Source of the DNA: an uncultured Clostridia bacterium
GTDB lineage: Bacteria; Bacillota; Clostridia; TANB77; CAG-508
Reading direction: 5' to 3'
Assembly (NCBI GenBank): GCA_949538735.1
Contig: CATGLK010000005.1
Span: 42,589-106,588 of the forward strand
Length of the DNA stretch: 64,000 nt
Below the pieces are notes generated by a model. It did not search any database. It was not told where the DNA came from and saw only the letters and a program-made list of their open reading frames with translations. Each line of letters opens with the position of its first letter. Position 1 is the stretch's first letter. Positions 9,501 through 18,998 of this stretch are shown here, piece after piece. The translations under genes and the position numbers were made by a program.

Positions 9501-10929
9501 TTGCTCTCGTATTTTGTATTGTAATATTTCCTTCTTCTTGTGGCTTTGATGTGATTATTTTAATGTAATTTATTTCTGTATCGTAATTTACTGTGATGTT
9601 TCCTGCTTTGTCACTTTCTGTTACATTTGATATGTTTGCAATTTCATTGTTTTGGCTATCTACAATTTTTAGTTCATAAGCTTGTCCAAATATTTTTTCT
9701 AAATCATTTTTATTTATTGTTGTTGATTTATAAATCATATTTGTTGTAGCATCATATTCATTATTGTTTTGGTCTACAAATATTTCGTTTTGGTTATTTA
9801 TTTCTATTGTTTCTATTTCAGATGCTTTTGATATTTTTATTGTATTGCTTTCCGCAAATGTCGTTTCATCATTTGAGTTTGCATACATATATCCTTTGTT
9901 TAAGTTTTTTGTTGCTTCTTTTGTTACTTCTACTAAATTCCCTTTTGCTTCTACTTCTACTGTTTCCTGGCTTTCTTTTGCTATTACATCTGATTTTGTA
10001 TATAACTTCATTTCAACTGTTGTTTCTAAATTGAATGTTCTTGGTTCTGCTGTTTCTTCTGTTTCATATGTATATATAACATTATATTCGTTTATAAAAT
10101 TTCCCCATTCAATTTCGCCATTCTCATTTGGGTTTTTAATATTGATTATTTCTAACATTCCATCTTGTTCGTCATAGTTTATACCTTCGCGTAATTTCTC
10201 TCCATTTGCTATTACTACTACATCTTTTGGATATATCCCATTTATTTCTTGGGCTTTTGTTGTTATCTTTTCTGCTTGTCTTGGCAATATGTTGTCTTGT
10301 ACTCCTGTACAAATATTTTGTTGTATTAATAGTCCCCCTTCACTCAAGTTCATATATTTTTCAATGTTTTGGATAAATGCTGTTTCTGGCATTTCTGTCC
10401 AATTTAGTCTTATTGTTCTTTGTGCATTTACTGTCTCTTCTATTTCGTTTATATATGTTCCTGTTAATGTTACTGGAACATCTTTATTAAAGTAGTCTTG
10501 TGTAAAACTGCTTGCTTGTTTAAATTCTATTGGTATTTCTATTGTTACGTCATTTGAGTATACTATAGAATTTAATTCTATTTCATTGGTTTCAGTACTT
10601 ATTTGTTTTATATATTCGCTTTCTACTCCTTCTGTAATAATATTAAAGTTTGTGTTGTCTATGTTTATTTTGGCATCTCTTAATACTCCTTGGTTATTAA
10701 CTTTAACATTTAAAACCAAGGTTTCTCTTTCTGATATATTTGCTTGTTTCTCATACTTGTTGCCTTCTTCTGTTTTTAGATATGCATCATATTTTACATT
10801 TTTTATATTGGTGTCTTCGTTGTGTAACTCTAATGCATTTGCTATTGTTTCTCCTAAAATTACAATGTGTGCTGAAAGTAATAAAATTATTAAACTAAAA
10901 ATAGTTATTTTTCTAATTGCTTTTTTCAT
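6571..10929 (-). CDS. Type-B membrane-anchored DUF11/SdrD-B surface protein, module 5
   Basis: 1,452 residues, start ATG behind GGGGGAG. A signal peptide covers about 1-34. Then come long, Asn/Glu/Thr-rich beta-sandwich repeats, with DUF11-like stretches (KVTNNTNETMQNV at about 760 and again near 1290-1400) and one SdrD-B domain (about 1155-1260, LAFLDSNKNGNKE). A single membrane segment (about 1422-1445) ends in KKK. There is no LPXTG-like motif, so the protein probably stays in the membrane with its bulk outside. It is homologous to the type-B genes at 23358 and 39755 and to the N-terminal halves of the two fusions. It is probably translated together with the type-A gene 15 bp downstream. 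Function is inferred only as surface or adhesive. Confidence 0.82.
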   Translation of the reverse strand: MKKAIRKITIFSLIILLLSAHIVILGETIANALELHNEDTNIKNVKYDAYLKTEEGNKYEKQANISERETLVLNVKVNNQGVLRDAKINIDNTNFNIITEGVESEYIKQISTETNEIELNSIVYSNDVTIEIPIEFKQASSFTQDYFNKDVPVTLTGTYINEIEETVNAQRTIRLNWTEMPETAFIQNIEKYMNLSEGGLLIQQNICTGVQDNILPRQAEKITTKAQEINGIYPKDVVVIANGEKLREGINYDEQDGMLEIINIKNPNENGEIEWGNFINEYNVIYTYETEETAEPRTFNLETTVEMKLYTKSDVIAKESQETVEVEAKGNLVEVTKEATKNLNKGYMYANSNDETTFAESNTIKISKASEIETIEINNQNEIFVDQNNNEYDATTNMIYKSTTINKNDLEKIFGQAYELKIVDSQNNEIANISNVTESDKAGNITVNYDTEINYIKIITSKPQEEGNITIQNTRAIKGNTGYTKDQLKSFNKIVLNCNVANGENTAESKTEMILNDTVTEAKMEISNTNLSAAQRNQDVQFLVTLLSDSDKYDLYKNPVVDIVLPQELNIDVKKTAQLNFENEVQITKIGMTTREDNKKVIRINLEGEQVSFAKGTAGGIQMVLLGDIDVENTTETKDEIIQLLYSNENSDNVQFTYDVPITITAKPEEIVASEEQASAMEVMPNEQQGVAQAVALNEEVEDLSISVLARTGDKYLQEGDTVLEGQGIKYILKVTNNTNETMQNVTLEATNTNAIYYNYITYQDNVNGEIMDKVKLVEDESLTSKIIEIGELKAGETREVNYQVSAKEIAEETADLTGEIKVNVNGEEKLIINNITNKIEQGKLKLNLLYADPENEQRYSKELFRMELTIKNISNEDLTDINVELPVSDKADFLVKHTTVDEELGCEFIEYKDNIAKFRIPKLEAGKDTKILIALPTNSIPAQEKEVDILEYFTATSDNTTYTSNEIERKILQGEAQIVAKQTTNIEGNIVKDKDNIKFIIEMENKGVVPANVYVTDIIQLGLNTNNVKIIHNENETEETIDNIFSKSIAMEPNDKVKIIIDTTLESKKVDGNKITNKVSFISSGLTIEADTIEFIIEGKESTNPGSNTEDKTDTNSIKGLAFLDSNKNGNKESNEPILPNIEVMLLDETDHTVAQDKNGRDLETTTNQNGEYEFNNLKNGKYSVIFIYDVKKYAVTQYQKDGISENQNSDVINTKIKIDGKEVQCAKTKELEIKDNNLTNIDAGFIEIEKFDLKLSKYVSKITIQNNKETRTITYDKSQLAKAEIAASRIKGTIVTIEYEIEISNEGDVPGYAREIVDYLPNDLKFDKNQNSNWTQGEKGNVYTTELANQEILPGETKSVKLILTKTMTQENTGTIINKAEISKHYNEYMLNDINSTPANRNEKENDMGRADVIISINTGNVVLYISVIMFAIVAIGVGTYFIKKKVIIG

Positions 10930-10967
10930 TGAAACTCCCCCAACTTGTTAATATTTTCCCACTATTA

Positions 10968-10995
10968 ATGATACATCATCTTTTTATTTTTTCAA
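10968..10995 (-). promoter_or_regulatory. Promoter of module 5
   Basis: Minus strand: -35 TTGAAA (10995-10990), a 16-bp spacer and -10 TATCAT (10973-10968), preceded by TG and followed by TAATA. The same arrangement lies upstream of modules 2, 3 and 4, with leader lengths of about 38 bp to the start codon. This points to co-regulation by the housekeeping sigma factor. Confidence 0.7.
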
Positions 10996-11152
10996 TACCA
11001 CTATTTCCCTATATATGTAATTAATGTCAAAAAGTCTTACGGATTGCGATATCACAGTTTACATAGTAATCATATTACTTTTTTATTACATTTTTGTGTC
11101 ATTTTTTTGGTATTTTGGCTGCCATTGGGGACGGTTCTTTTTGGCAGATTTC

Positions 11153-11212
11153 TGCCACTGGGGACGGACCTTTTTGGCATAAAATTGCCAAAAAGGTCCG
11201 TCCCCAGTGGCA
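11153..11212. repeat. Palindrome of the GCCACTGGGGACGG family
   Basis: The 27-bp arms 11153-11179 and 11186-11212 are exact reverse complements around a 6-nt loop. The unit is the same as in the 1821-1924 palindrome. Confidence 0.9.
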
Positions 11213-11233
11213 ATAAGGTCCGTCCCCGTTGGC

Positions 11234-11266
11234 ATAAAAAGAACGAGATAAGTTTATCTCGTTCTT
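11234..11266 (-). terminator. Terminator after module 4
   Basis: Stem GAACGAGATAA/TTATCTCGTTC with a minus-strand T-run. It is a copy of the terminator family found after modules 2, 3 and 5. Confidence 0.75.
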
Positions 11267-11310
11267 CAATCTTTTGTATTCAAAACTTTTTTGGCCTGTC
11301 CCAAAAAATC

Positions 11311-14300
11311 TTATTCAGTTTTCTTTTTGCCCATTCTCAATAGTTTTATAATCATAATTATTCCTAATGCTAGGATTACTAAAGCTCCTACTCCTATTGA
11401 TATTGGTAATGCGTAATTTAGGTCTTCACCTGTATTTGGTGTAATAAAGAATGTCTCTGATTTGTCGTCATCTGGTTCTATTTGCCATCCTGAGCCTGGT
11501 ACAAAGTTTCCTGGAATTATTCTTTTTCTTTCGTTAGTATTTGGTTTTGTCTCTTTTCCTTCCACTAAAGTCTTTCTTTCAATATTTTCTTCTGGTACTC
11601 CTCCACCTGGTCTTTGTATTTCTATAATTTCTGTTTCGTTTGCTAGTACAACATCTGTTGAGTCTATTGTTGTTAGGACTTTTGTTGCTACTAGTGTTAG
11701 TCTTTTGTCTTCTTTTGTTGTGCCATATTCTTTTAAAGAATTATCTTGTGTTCCTGTTCTTGACGTTGGGTCATTTGGCACTAATGAAATTCCGTCTCTT
11801 GATAATTTGTCTGTATATAGTATTATTCTGTCTTTTAGTTCACTATCTTGTTTTGTATATACGTCTGGATTTACTGGGAATTCGTCTTCGCTGTCTTTTC
11901 CCGCTTGTAATGCTTCTTGGCTCTTTTTCTTCCATGTTTCGCCATTTATTGTGTCATCAACTGCCCATTCTTTGTCTAAGTAGTCTATTACTTTTGAAGG
12001 TGTTATTCTTATTACATCTTTTTTGTAGTTTGTTGTTGCATTTGTTCCGTGTTCATAGAAGTCTTGGTTTGCATAGTCTAGTTCACTTGTGTTTTCTATG
12101 TTTACTTTGTATGTTATTTCAAGTGTTGAACCTTGTATTACTTCGTTGTCTATTTCTAGCTCGATACTTCCGTTTGGATATCCAGCTTCATTGCTTTTTC
12201 CTGTTAAGAAACGACTGCCTACTCGTGGTAATGGTTTTAGGAAGTTTGTTACTCCTTCTAATCCCATTGAATATTGTATTCTTCCATCAGTGCCTATTCC
12301 TGCTGGTTTTATTATTACATCTGCGTCCACAAGTACTTGTCCATTTGGCAATGTTACTTTTACGTGGTCAATGTTTTTAGTTAGTTTATAGTTTTGTAGT
12401 GGTCTTTCTACTATACCAAAGTCTATGTTTGTAACATCATATTTGTATTCGTCTCCAAATACTGATGTACTTATAACGTCTGCGTATTCTACTCCTATTG
12501 GTATTTCTGGTGTTGCAGATGTCATTGAATTTGTTTTTATTCCATCAGTTTCAGTGTTATATCTAAATGTAGATATTTCGCTGTCTATTTGTTTTCTTGT
12601 TTCATAGTTGTCTTTTGCATCTGATAATCTATTGTTTTCTCTATACCAGTAGTATTTTTCTGCTCTTTCTTCATTTCCGTAGGTTGTTGCATTTTGTTTA
12701 TGTGCGCCTTCATCAAATATTGTTGCTTTGTAGTTCTGCACTAGTATACTAGGGTGTATTGCACTTGTTCCGTGTTTGTTATAATTACTGTTTTCCCATT
12801 TATATGTTACTTGGTAATCTCCTGCTGCAAAATCTTCAAATTGGAATGTTCCGTCGTCATCTTTTGTTTCTTCTGCTCCTGTTTCTTTTATGGTTTTCCA
12901 TTTGCCCATATCGTCGTAATCTCTTCTTTGAAGTTGTACTACTACTCCTTTTAATGGTCTATCTCCTTCACTTGTATTATAGCTTCCGTTACCTTGTCTT
13001 ATGTTGTTATTTAAGTTTGCTTTATCCTCATATGCCAATCCATTTATTGTTCTGTTATTTTTAGCTACTGCTAATTTTACTGCTGGTGAATAGTCTGTAT
13101 CATCTTCATATGTTGTGTCATCTCCTGGTTTACAGTTTTCTGGGTTTGAGTTTTGGTCAATTCCTGCATATACTGCTCCAGTCTGGTCTTGTATACTGTA
13201 TGATTTTATTTCTACAATATTTTTTAGTAACTTATTCTCTGGTGCTTCTATTCCATTTCTTATGTTCTTTATGTCTCCATCACATAGAATTTCTACGACT
13301 GCTTCTTTATTTAATTTGAATTGAACATATACATAGTCCTTGCAAGCACTTTGTTTTTCAATATATCCAAGTTTTGAAGTGTCTATTACTATTTTGTTGT
13401 ATCCGTTTACACTGGTTCCGAATTCTGTTATTTTTATTTCTTTATTCGGATCAGGGTTTGTTGGGTCTGCAACATCACTTAGTTGAGTTCCAACTTTTAT
13501 TTCTTCTTTAATATATCTTGAGTCATAGTAATCTACTATTTCATTTATTTGCGCTTTAAGGTTAGCAGAATTGTTATTTAGTATTATTTTATATGTTAAA
13601 TATACTTCTAATTCCCTATTCTTATCTGCACTTTCAAATTCAACATCTGCTTTGTAAATTGCTCTTGTATATGGTTGTGCACCACGCCTATTTTCGAATT
13701 TAACACCAACATTAAATCCACCTTGGTAATCACCTGCATTTAAGTATCTTGATTCATATTTATAAATATGGTTATATCCATTTATTTTGATTTTTACGTT
13801 GTCTAGTTGTTTTCCATATTCAGCTTGATTTGTTTTTTCATTATATTTACCATTTATTCCAAGGTCTGGTTGCTCTCTTTCATATAGTCCCAAATTTACA
13901 TTGTTTATTACTTTGATGTCTTTTTCTCTTATCTCTTGTTTTGATTTTATTTGGTCTAATCCACCATTGTATGCTTTTCTTGTGTTTGTTGTTTCTTTTC
14001 CTTCTGATTTATTATTTGGACTCATTAAATATTGGTCTTTTGTGTAGTTTATTGGGAACCTTGCTCCTGAATATCCGTATTTTGGATTTCCTTCAAAGTT
14101 TAATGTGCTTACACGGTTTGCAAAATCATATGACATCTCTAATTCTCCAACATCACCTTTTGCTTTGTTGTTTTCAATTACTTGATATTTGTTATTAAAG
14201 AATGTTCTTGAGTTGTTTTCAAATTTTGTCTGCCATACATTTTCTTCTATTGCTTTGCTTGTATTTAGTGTTGCCTCTGCTAAATATCCGTTTTTTAGTT

Positions 14301-17300
14301 CTTGATATGAACCATTTGCCAAGTCTATTGCTTTATAGCTTAGTCCATTGTATACGAATTCAATATAGTACTTGTCTAAGTCTCTTATTAGTACATTTCG
14401 GAATTCATATTTTCCGTAGTATTCGTCACCACTTCCTTCAATTCCTGTGTCTATTGTTCCGTCTACGTCTTTTACTCCGTCTTTTGTATTTGCTTTGATG
14501 TTTTTTACTATTTCTACATTTCCATTTTGGTCTATGCTTTTTAAGTTTACTGTTACATTTCCTAATAGCCTGTCTTTTGTGTCATCTGTGTCTTGAGTTT
14601 TTGTATTGTATACGAAGTTTCTTATTGTTTTCTTTCCGTCTGGTAAGTCTTCCCATACTAGACCTTTAATATCTATGTATTTTCTTTCATTTTTTATTGA
14701 TATCTTGTCTGCTGGGCCTCCTATTTTTTCTGTGTCTTGTGATTTCTGTCTTGTTATTTTTACTTTAGGTAAATTTTTTGTTCCATTATTGTTTACACTG
14801 TTTGACCATTTATTGTCATTTACATTGCTTGACCATGTAATGTAGTTATCGTCTACATCAAAGTATCTATTTTCTTCTCGTTTGTCTGCCCCTACTGATA
14901 CTTCCATTATTGTATATGTATCTATTAGTAAATTGTAGATTTCTATATGTCCTTTGCTGTCTGTTATGAATTCTGTTGCTTGGTTTATATCGTTTGTTGT
15001 TTCTATGTCTGTTAGTAATATGTACTCTTTTACTTTGTCTCTTTTTTCCTTCTTTTCTCCTGTTTTTGCTATTATGTATCTTCCTTTTGAATCTCTTAGT
15101 TTAAAACTGAAGTCTTCTAGTGGCTTTCCACTTTCTTTACTTGTTTTTTCTATTACTAAATTTCCTGTTACTTTTATGTTTTTCTCTATTGGCGTTCTGT
15201 ATTGTCCTGTTGTTACTCCTATGTTATCTGATACTGTATTTATGTTGATTATGTCTGATGAGACTGCTAAGTATCCATAGTTTGTGTTTGATGTTTCTCT
15301 TATGCTGTATGTTCCTGGTCTTATGTTTTCTAGGTATATTCTTCCATTTGCGTCTGTTGTGTGTTGTCCTAATCCTGATATGTCAAATGTTACTCCACTT
15401 AGCTTTTTGTTGTAGTTGTCTGTGTCTACTTTTTCTATTTCTAGTGTTCCATTGATGTCTGTCCATTCTGTATAGTCGCTTTGGTCGACATATGTTACCT
15501 CTTCCCAACCACCAGCATCTTTAGTAATTCGTACTGGTTGCTCAAAATGCTTTCCGAGTTAGTTTTGATGCATATTGTCCGGGAGCGCCAGGAATTGGTC
15601 TACTATAATCAGGTTCATACTCATACGTTATGTTTGCATAATATAATCTTTCTATTGATCTCATATGGTGTACTATTTCTTGTTGTCCTGCAGCATTTAA
15701 TTTAACTCTAGAAATTCCATTTTTACAATTGCTTTTTGGTATTGTTAAATAAAAACTATTACTTCCGTGTTCCTAGACCACCACTAATACTAACTCCACT
15801 TATTGCATTTCCGCTATGATCATATACTTCATATGAATATCTTACATTTTTACCATCTGATGCGTATGAAAATGGTCCATATACAAAACTGTTTCCATTT
15901 GAATGCATTTCTATTTGTCCGTTAGTTTTTTCAACATATACATCTGATGCTACTGAATAATATTCATACGTAGCTGATTCTCTATGTCTAAGTATCCAAT
16001 CTCCGCTCAGGACTTATTATTCCACCATTTAAGCACTCTGCTACTCCTATTTTTGAACTCCAGCTATGTTCTGTTAATGGCGTCATGTGAACGTGTTTTT
16101 CTCCAGCATCAAAACACTCACTAGGAATCTGCCCCATTAATATTGTCACAAATAATAACATTAATACTGTTGTTTTTGTGAACTTATCAATTTTTAATTT
16201 TCCTTTTTTTACAAGATATACAAAAATTGAAACAAGTACTGCTAATATAGTAACAATTATTGCAATATATACATATATACCTGTACTAATTGAAATTATA
16301 ACTTCTGCTTTTGATATATCATTTTGTGAATTTGCATCTTGTAGTCCTGCTATACTTGAAGCTGACTTGATTGTAGCTTCATTTATATATGTTCCTACTG
16401 TATCTGATGTCATTTGCTTTGTAGCACTTATTGTTAATGTTGTACTTTCTCCTGGCTCTATTCTTAAATTAGATTTACTTTTGTTTACAAATTCTCCTTT
16501 TGAGTTTCTTGGCCAGCTTTTATTTGATTCTTCTGAAATTACAAACCCTTTTGGCAATTTGTCGCTTATTTCTCCTACTGTTCCTGCTACATTACCTTCA
16601 TTTGTTACTACTATTTTATAATCTACCGTAACTACTGCACCGTTAATTTCTTTTGCTTTTACTTCAACTTTTGCAAGATTCTCATTATTATATTTATACT
16701 CCTTTACTCCACTTGCAGTTTTTACTGTAACTTTAGATACATACTTATCTATTTTTAAATCACAAAATTCCTTTTTTGCTTGTTCTCTATCGTCATTATT
16801 TGGCCTGTCTGGTATATTGGGTACATCTGGTCTGTTTGGTTCATCAGGATTATCTGGTACATCCGGCACATCAGGAATATCAGGTATGTCAGGTATATCC
16901 GGATTATCTGGCACGTCTGGCACACTTGAATTTTCATAATTATATGGAAGTATTGTATGAGAAATTTTGTTGCTTGTTCTATCTTGTGTCATATCATCAC
17001 TTTTAACAATTACCATATTTTCTACTGTTGTCTCTTTATACACAAAACCTGCTTTTGCTTTTACTTTTATAATTGCTGTTTCTCCACTAGGTATTGTAAG
17101 TGGAACATCAATATTGGCAAGAACATTACCTTCTTCATCTATTCTTTTTCCGAAAATATTTTTAACATTCTCTTCTGTTTCCTCTAAATAGAACTTTTGC
17201 TCTACACCTAAGTCTTCATTTTTTACAAGTTCCCAGTTGTTATATGTTATGCTAATTGGATTTATTTCTTCTGGCATAAAATCTAATACATTTACATATA

Positions 17301-18606
17301 TATAACTAGGTATTTCCAAATCTTTTTCAGCATTAGTTTTACCAATATTTTTTATAGTTATTTCATAGTCTATTTCTTCTTCATATTTAATTTTTTGCCC
17401 TGCATTGCTTGATGTCATAGATACTTCTACATCTTGGTATTGAACTTCCATTCTATTTTCATTTGACATATATCCATTTTCTACTGTTTCCGCATAAGTT
17501 ATTACATTATCTGTTATTTCTTGTGATTTTCTTTCTGACTTTGTTTCATCTAAATCACCTTCAAAATAATAAGTATGATTTGTTTTAAGTTTTACTGTAA
17601 GTACATTGTCTTCTGATAACTCAAAAACTTCCCATTCATTCAATTTATTTAATAGCTTTAACTGGTTCTCTACATCAAATGCTTCATTAGCATCTCCACC
17701 CATTGCTTCTATCTTTTCATATAATTCTAAGTCCTCTGGGCTCAACATGGCTTTAAAGTCTTCTATTGTATATTCTTCTCCATTTAAACCATACCATACA
17801 AGTTCCCCATTGCCATTTCCTGTCTCAATTCTATCAAGTTCTGTAAATTCGTCTTTCGTATAGGTAACAAAATTTAATCTAAACCCTTTTGGAAAATGTA
17901 TTTTAACCTCAGTTTCTTCCTTAGTATCTGACTTAATATTTAAACCGTAGTGTTTTCCACCATATTCAGTAAATGACCCAAGAAACAGTTGCGTATCAGC
18001 TGGATTTATCACGTTTCTTAATTGGTAACTTTGAGCTATTTCCTCGCCAATATATGAACTAATATTAGCAACAATTGCCTTTTCTGTTTCTCCCTCTGCT
18101 AAATCTTTGGCTTTTACTTCATAGAAAAACTCTTTACTTTGTCCAGCTTCTATTGTGCCTACATCTATCGTCTTTTCTGTAAGTTCTTCATTAAAGCTAT
18201 AAAAATATGGTTGTCTAAACTCTTCAAAATTTGAATTTAATTCTCCGTATTTCACACCATCTGGTATTGAAGCAACTATTTTAACATTATCAATATTCGT
18301 TTGAGTTTTATTTGTTAATCTGAAATTGTATTTAATATATTCTCCTTCGTATACAACTCCACCATCTTCAAGCTCAGCTCCACCTTTTGATAGTGCAACT
18401 TCTGTGCCCAAACTTTCTGTGTTTGATGCAGTTAGTCCTGTGGTTTTATAAATAACCGCTTTTTGCTGTTCAGGCTCACTTGCAAATACAACACCATTAT
18501 TTTTTGCTTTTCCTAATAGCATTATACTTATTGCAGATGATATGCATAGCAATATCACTAATATTGTTAGTAAAATTTTCTTTCCATATTTTTTTAGTTT
18601 CAACAT
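11311..18606 (-). CDS. Module-4 B-A fusion surface protein, read through three +1 shifts at CGGA
   Basis: The start is ATG 18606 (MLKLKKYGKK) after GGGGAG; an upstream in-frame TTG overlaps that site. Read literally, the frame breaks three times, at in-frame CGG codons 16005, 15767 and 15556. Skipping the C each time, so that GGA is read, gives one protein of about 2,430 residues. It matches the intact module-2 fusion through all three joints (for example NGISRVKLN against NGISKIELQ, and NGTLEIEKVDTDN against [13 protein letters not shown]). Layout: signal peptide, DUF11-like region, Pro/Asp linker (~557-604), membrane segment (~772-803) ending KKGK, a second hydrophobic signal-like segment (~808-835), Cna-B and SdrD-B domains, and TPNTG with membrane tail at the C-terminus. 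It could instead be a pseudogene, but identical lesions in mreB, minC and the ZIP gene argue against this. Confidence 0.75.
15553..15556 (-). promoter_or_regulatory. CGGA +1 frameshift site (module 4, third)
   Basis: Minus strand reads CTA ACT CGG AAA, with the zero frame stopping at TGA three codons later. Reading GGA instead continues as KLTGKHFEQPVRITKD and joins the 1,414-residue remainder. CGG is exactly in frame with the frame set by the previous site (15766 - 15556 = 210). Confidence 0.7.
15764..15767 (-). promoter_or_regulatory. CGGA +1 frameshift site (module 4, second)
   Basis: Minus strand reads GGA ACA CGG AAG TAA. The stop comes two codons after CGG in the zero frame. Reading GGA gives GLGTGSNSFYLTIPKS, which aligns with FYITGPKS of the intact fusion. 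Confidence 0.7.
16002..16005 (-). promoter_or_regulatory. CGGA +1 frameshift site (module 4, first)
   Basis: Minus strand reads CCT GAG CGG AGA TTG GAT ACT TAG. Reading GGA gives SPEGDWILRHRES and then VYGPFSYAS, which aligns with IYGPFRYSS of the module-2 protein. Confidence 0.7.
16790..16936. repeat. In-frame 9-bp repeats encoding a Pro/Asp linker
   Basis: Degenerate 9-bp units (ATx CCx GAT) encode repeats of IPD, VPD and NPD in the module-4 fusion, just before the last DUF11-like domain of its B half. The linker is probably an extended spacer, and its length could vary by slippage. Confidence 0.8.
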
Positions 18607-18645
18607 ACGCCAACTCCCCAATTTATTAATATTTCTCTATTATCA

Positions 18646-18673
18646 ATGATACAATATTTTTTAAATTTTTCAA
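18646..18673 (-). promoter_or_regulatory. Promoter of module 4
   Basis: Minus strand: -35 TTGAAA (18673-18668), 16-bp spacer, -10 TATCAT (18651-18646), with flanking TG and TGATA conserved with the other modules. Confidence 0.7.
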
Positions 18674-18961
18674 TATCCCATTTTTCTAATATTTAAGCTG
18701 ACCTTTCAATTCATCTAGGGCTAGTTGTTTGGCGTTTTATTTATCTTTATGTTTACATTCATATTACATTTGTGTGTCTTTTTTTCTTTTTCTAATTGAA
18801 ATCTCTCTAATGTCTTAATTGCGTAAGCTTTCCCTGCATTATCACTATCCTGCCAAAAAGATCCGTCCCCGTTGGCATGCTTGAAAAAGAACGAGATAAG
18901 TTTATCCCGTTCTTCAAACTTTTGTATTTAAAACTTTTTTGGCCTGTCCCAAAACATCTTT
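18674..18961. other. Inter-module gap between modules 3 and 4
   Basis: No gene is seen. It holds a degenerate half of the GTCCGTCCCC palindrome unit (about 18850-18878), the conserved stem-loop terminator and the first of two GGGACAGGCC repeats. Confidence 0.7.
18883..18914 (-). terminator. Terminator after module 3
   Basis: Stem GAACGAGATAA/TTATCCCGTTC, with TTTTTC following on the minus strand. Same family as the other module terminators. Confidence 0.72.
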
Positions 18962-18998
18962 TTATTTAGAACTTTTTTGGCCTGTCCCAAAAAGTTTT
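18931..18998. repeat. Two copies of the TTTTGGGACAGGCCAAAA repeat
   Basis: One copy lies outside the gene (18931-18954) and one inside its 3' end (18970-18992), encoding KKLFGTGQKSSK. This is the same arrangement as at 1997-2062 and 28480-28548. Confidence 0.8.

Larger units (their letters stand above)
10996..11310. other. Inter-module gap between modules 4 and 5
   Basis: No gene is seen. The gap contains the 60-bp palindrome at 11153-11212 (plus a degenerate unit at about 11117-11150), the conserved stem-loop terminator at 11234-11266 and one GGGACAGGCC repeat near 11287-11308, which abuts the stop codon of the module-4 gene. Confidence 0.75.

Noticed and set aside
11311..14907. Treating 11311-14907 as a separate gene starting at the internal ATG
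   Set aside because: Coding similarity continues upstream in frame to 15555 and, through the CGGA sites, to 18606; the ATG lies inside a Cna-B-like domain and has no ribosome site.
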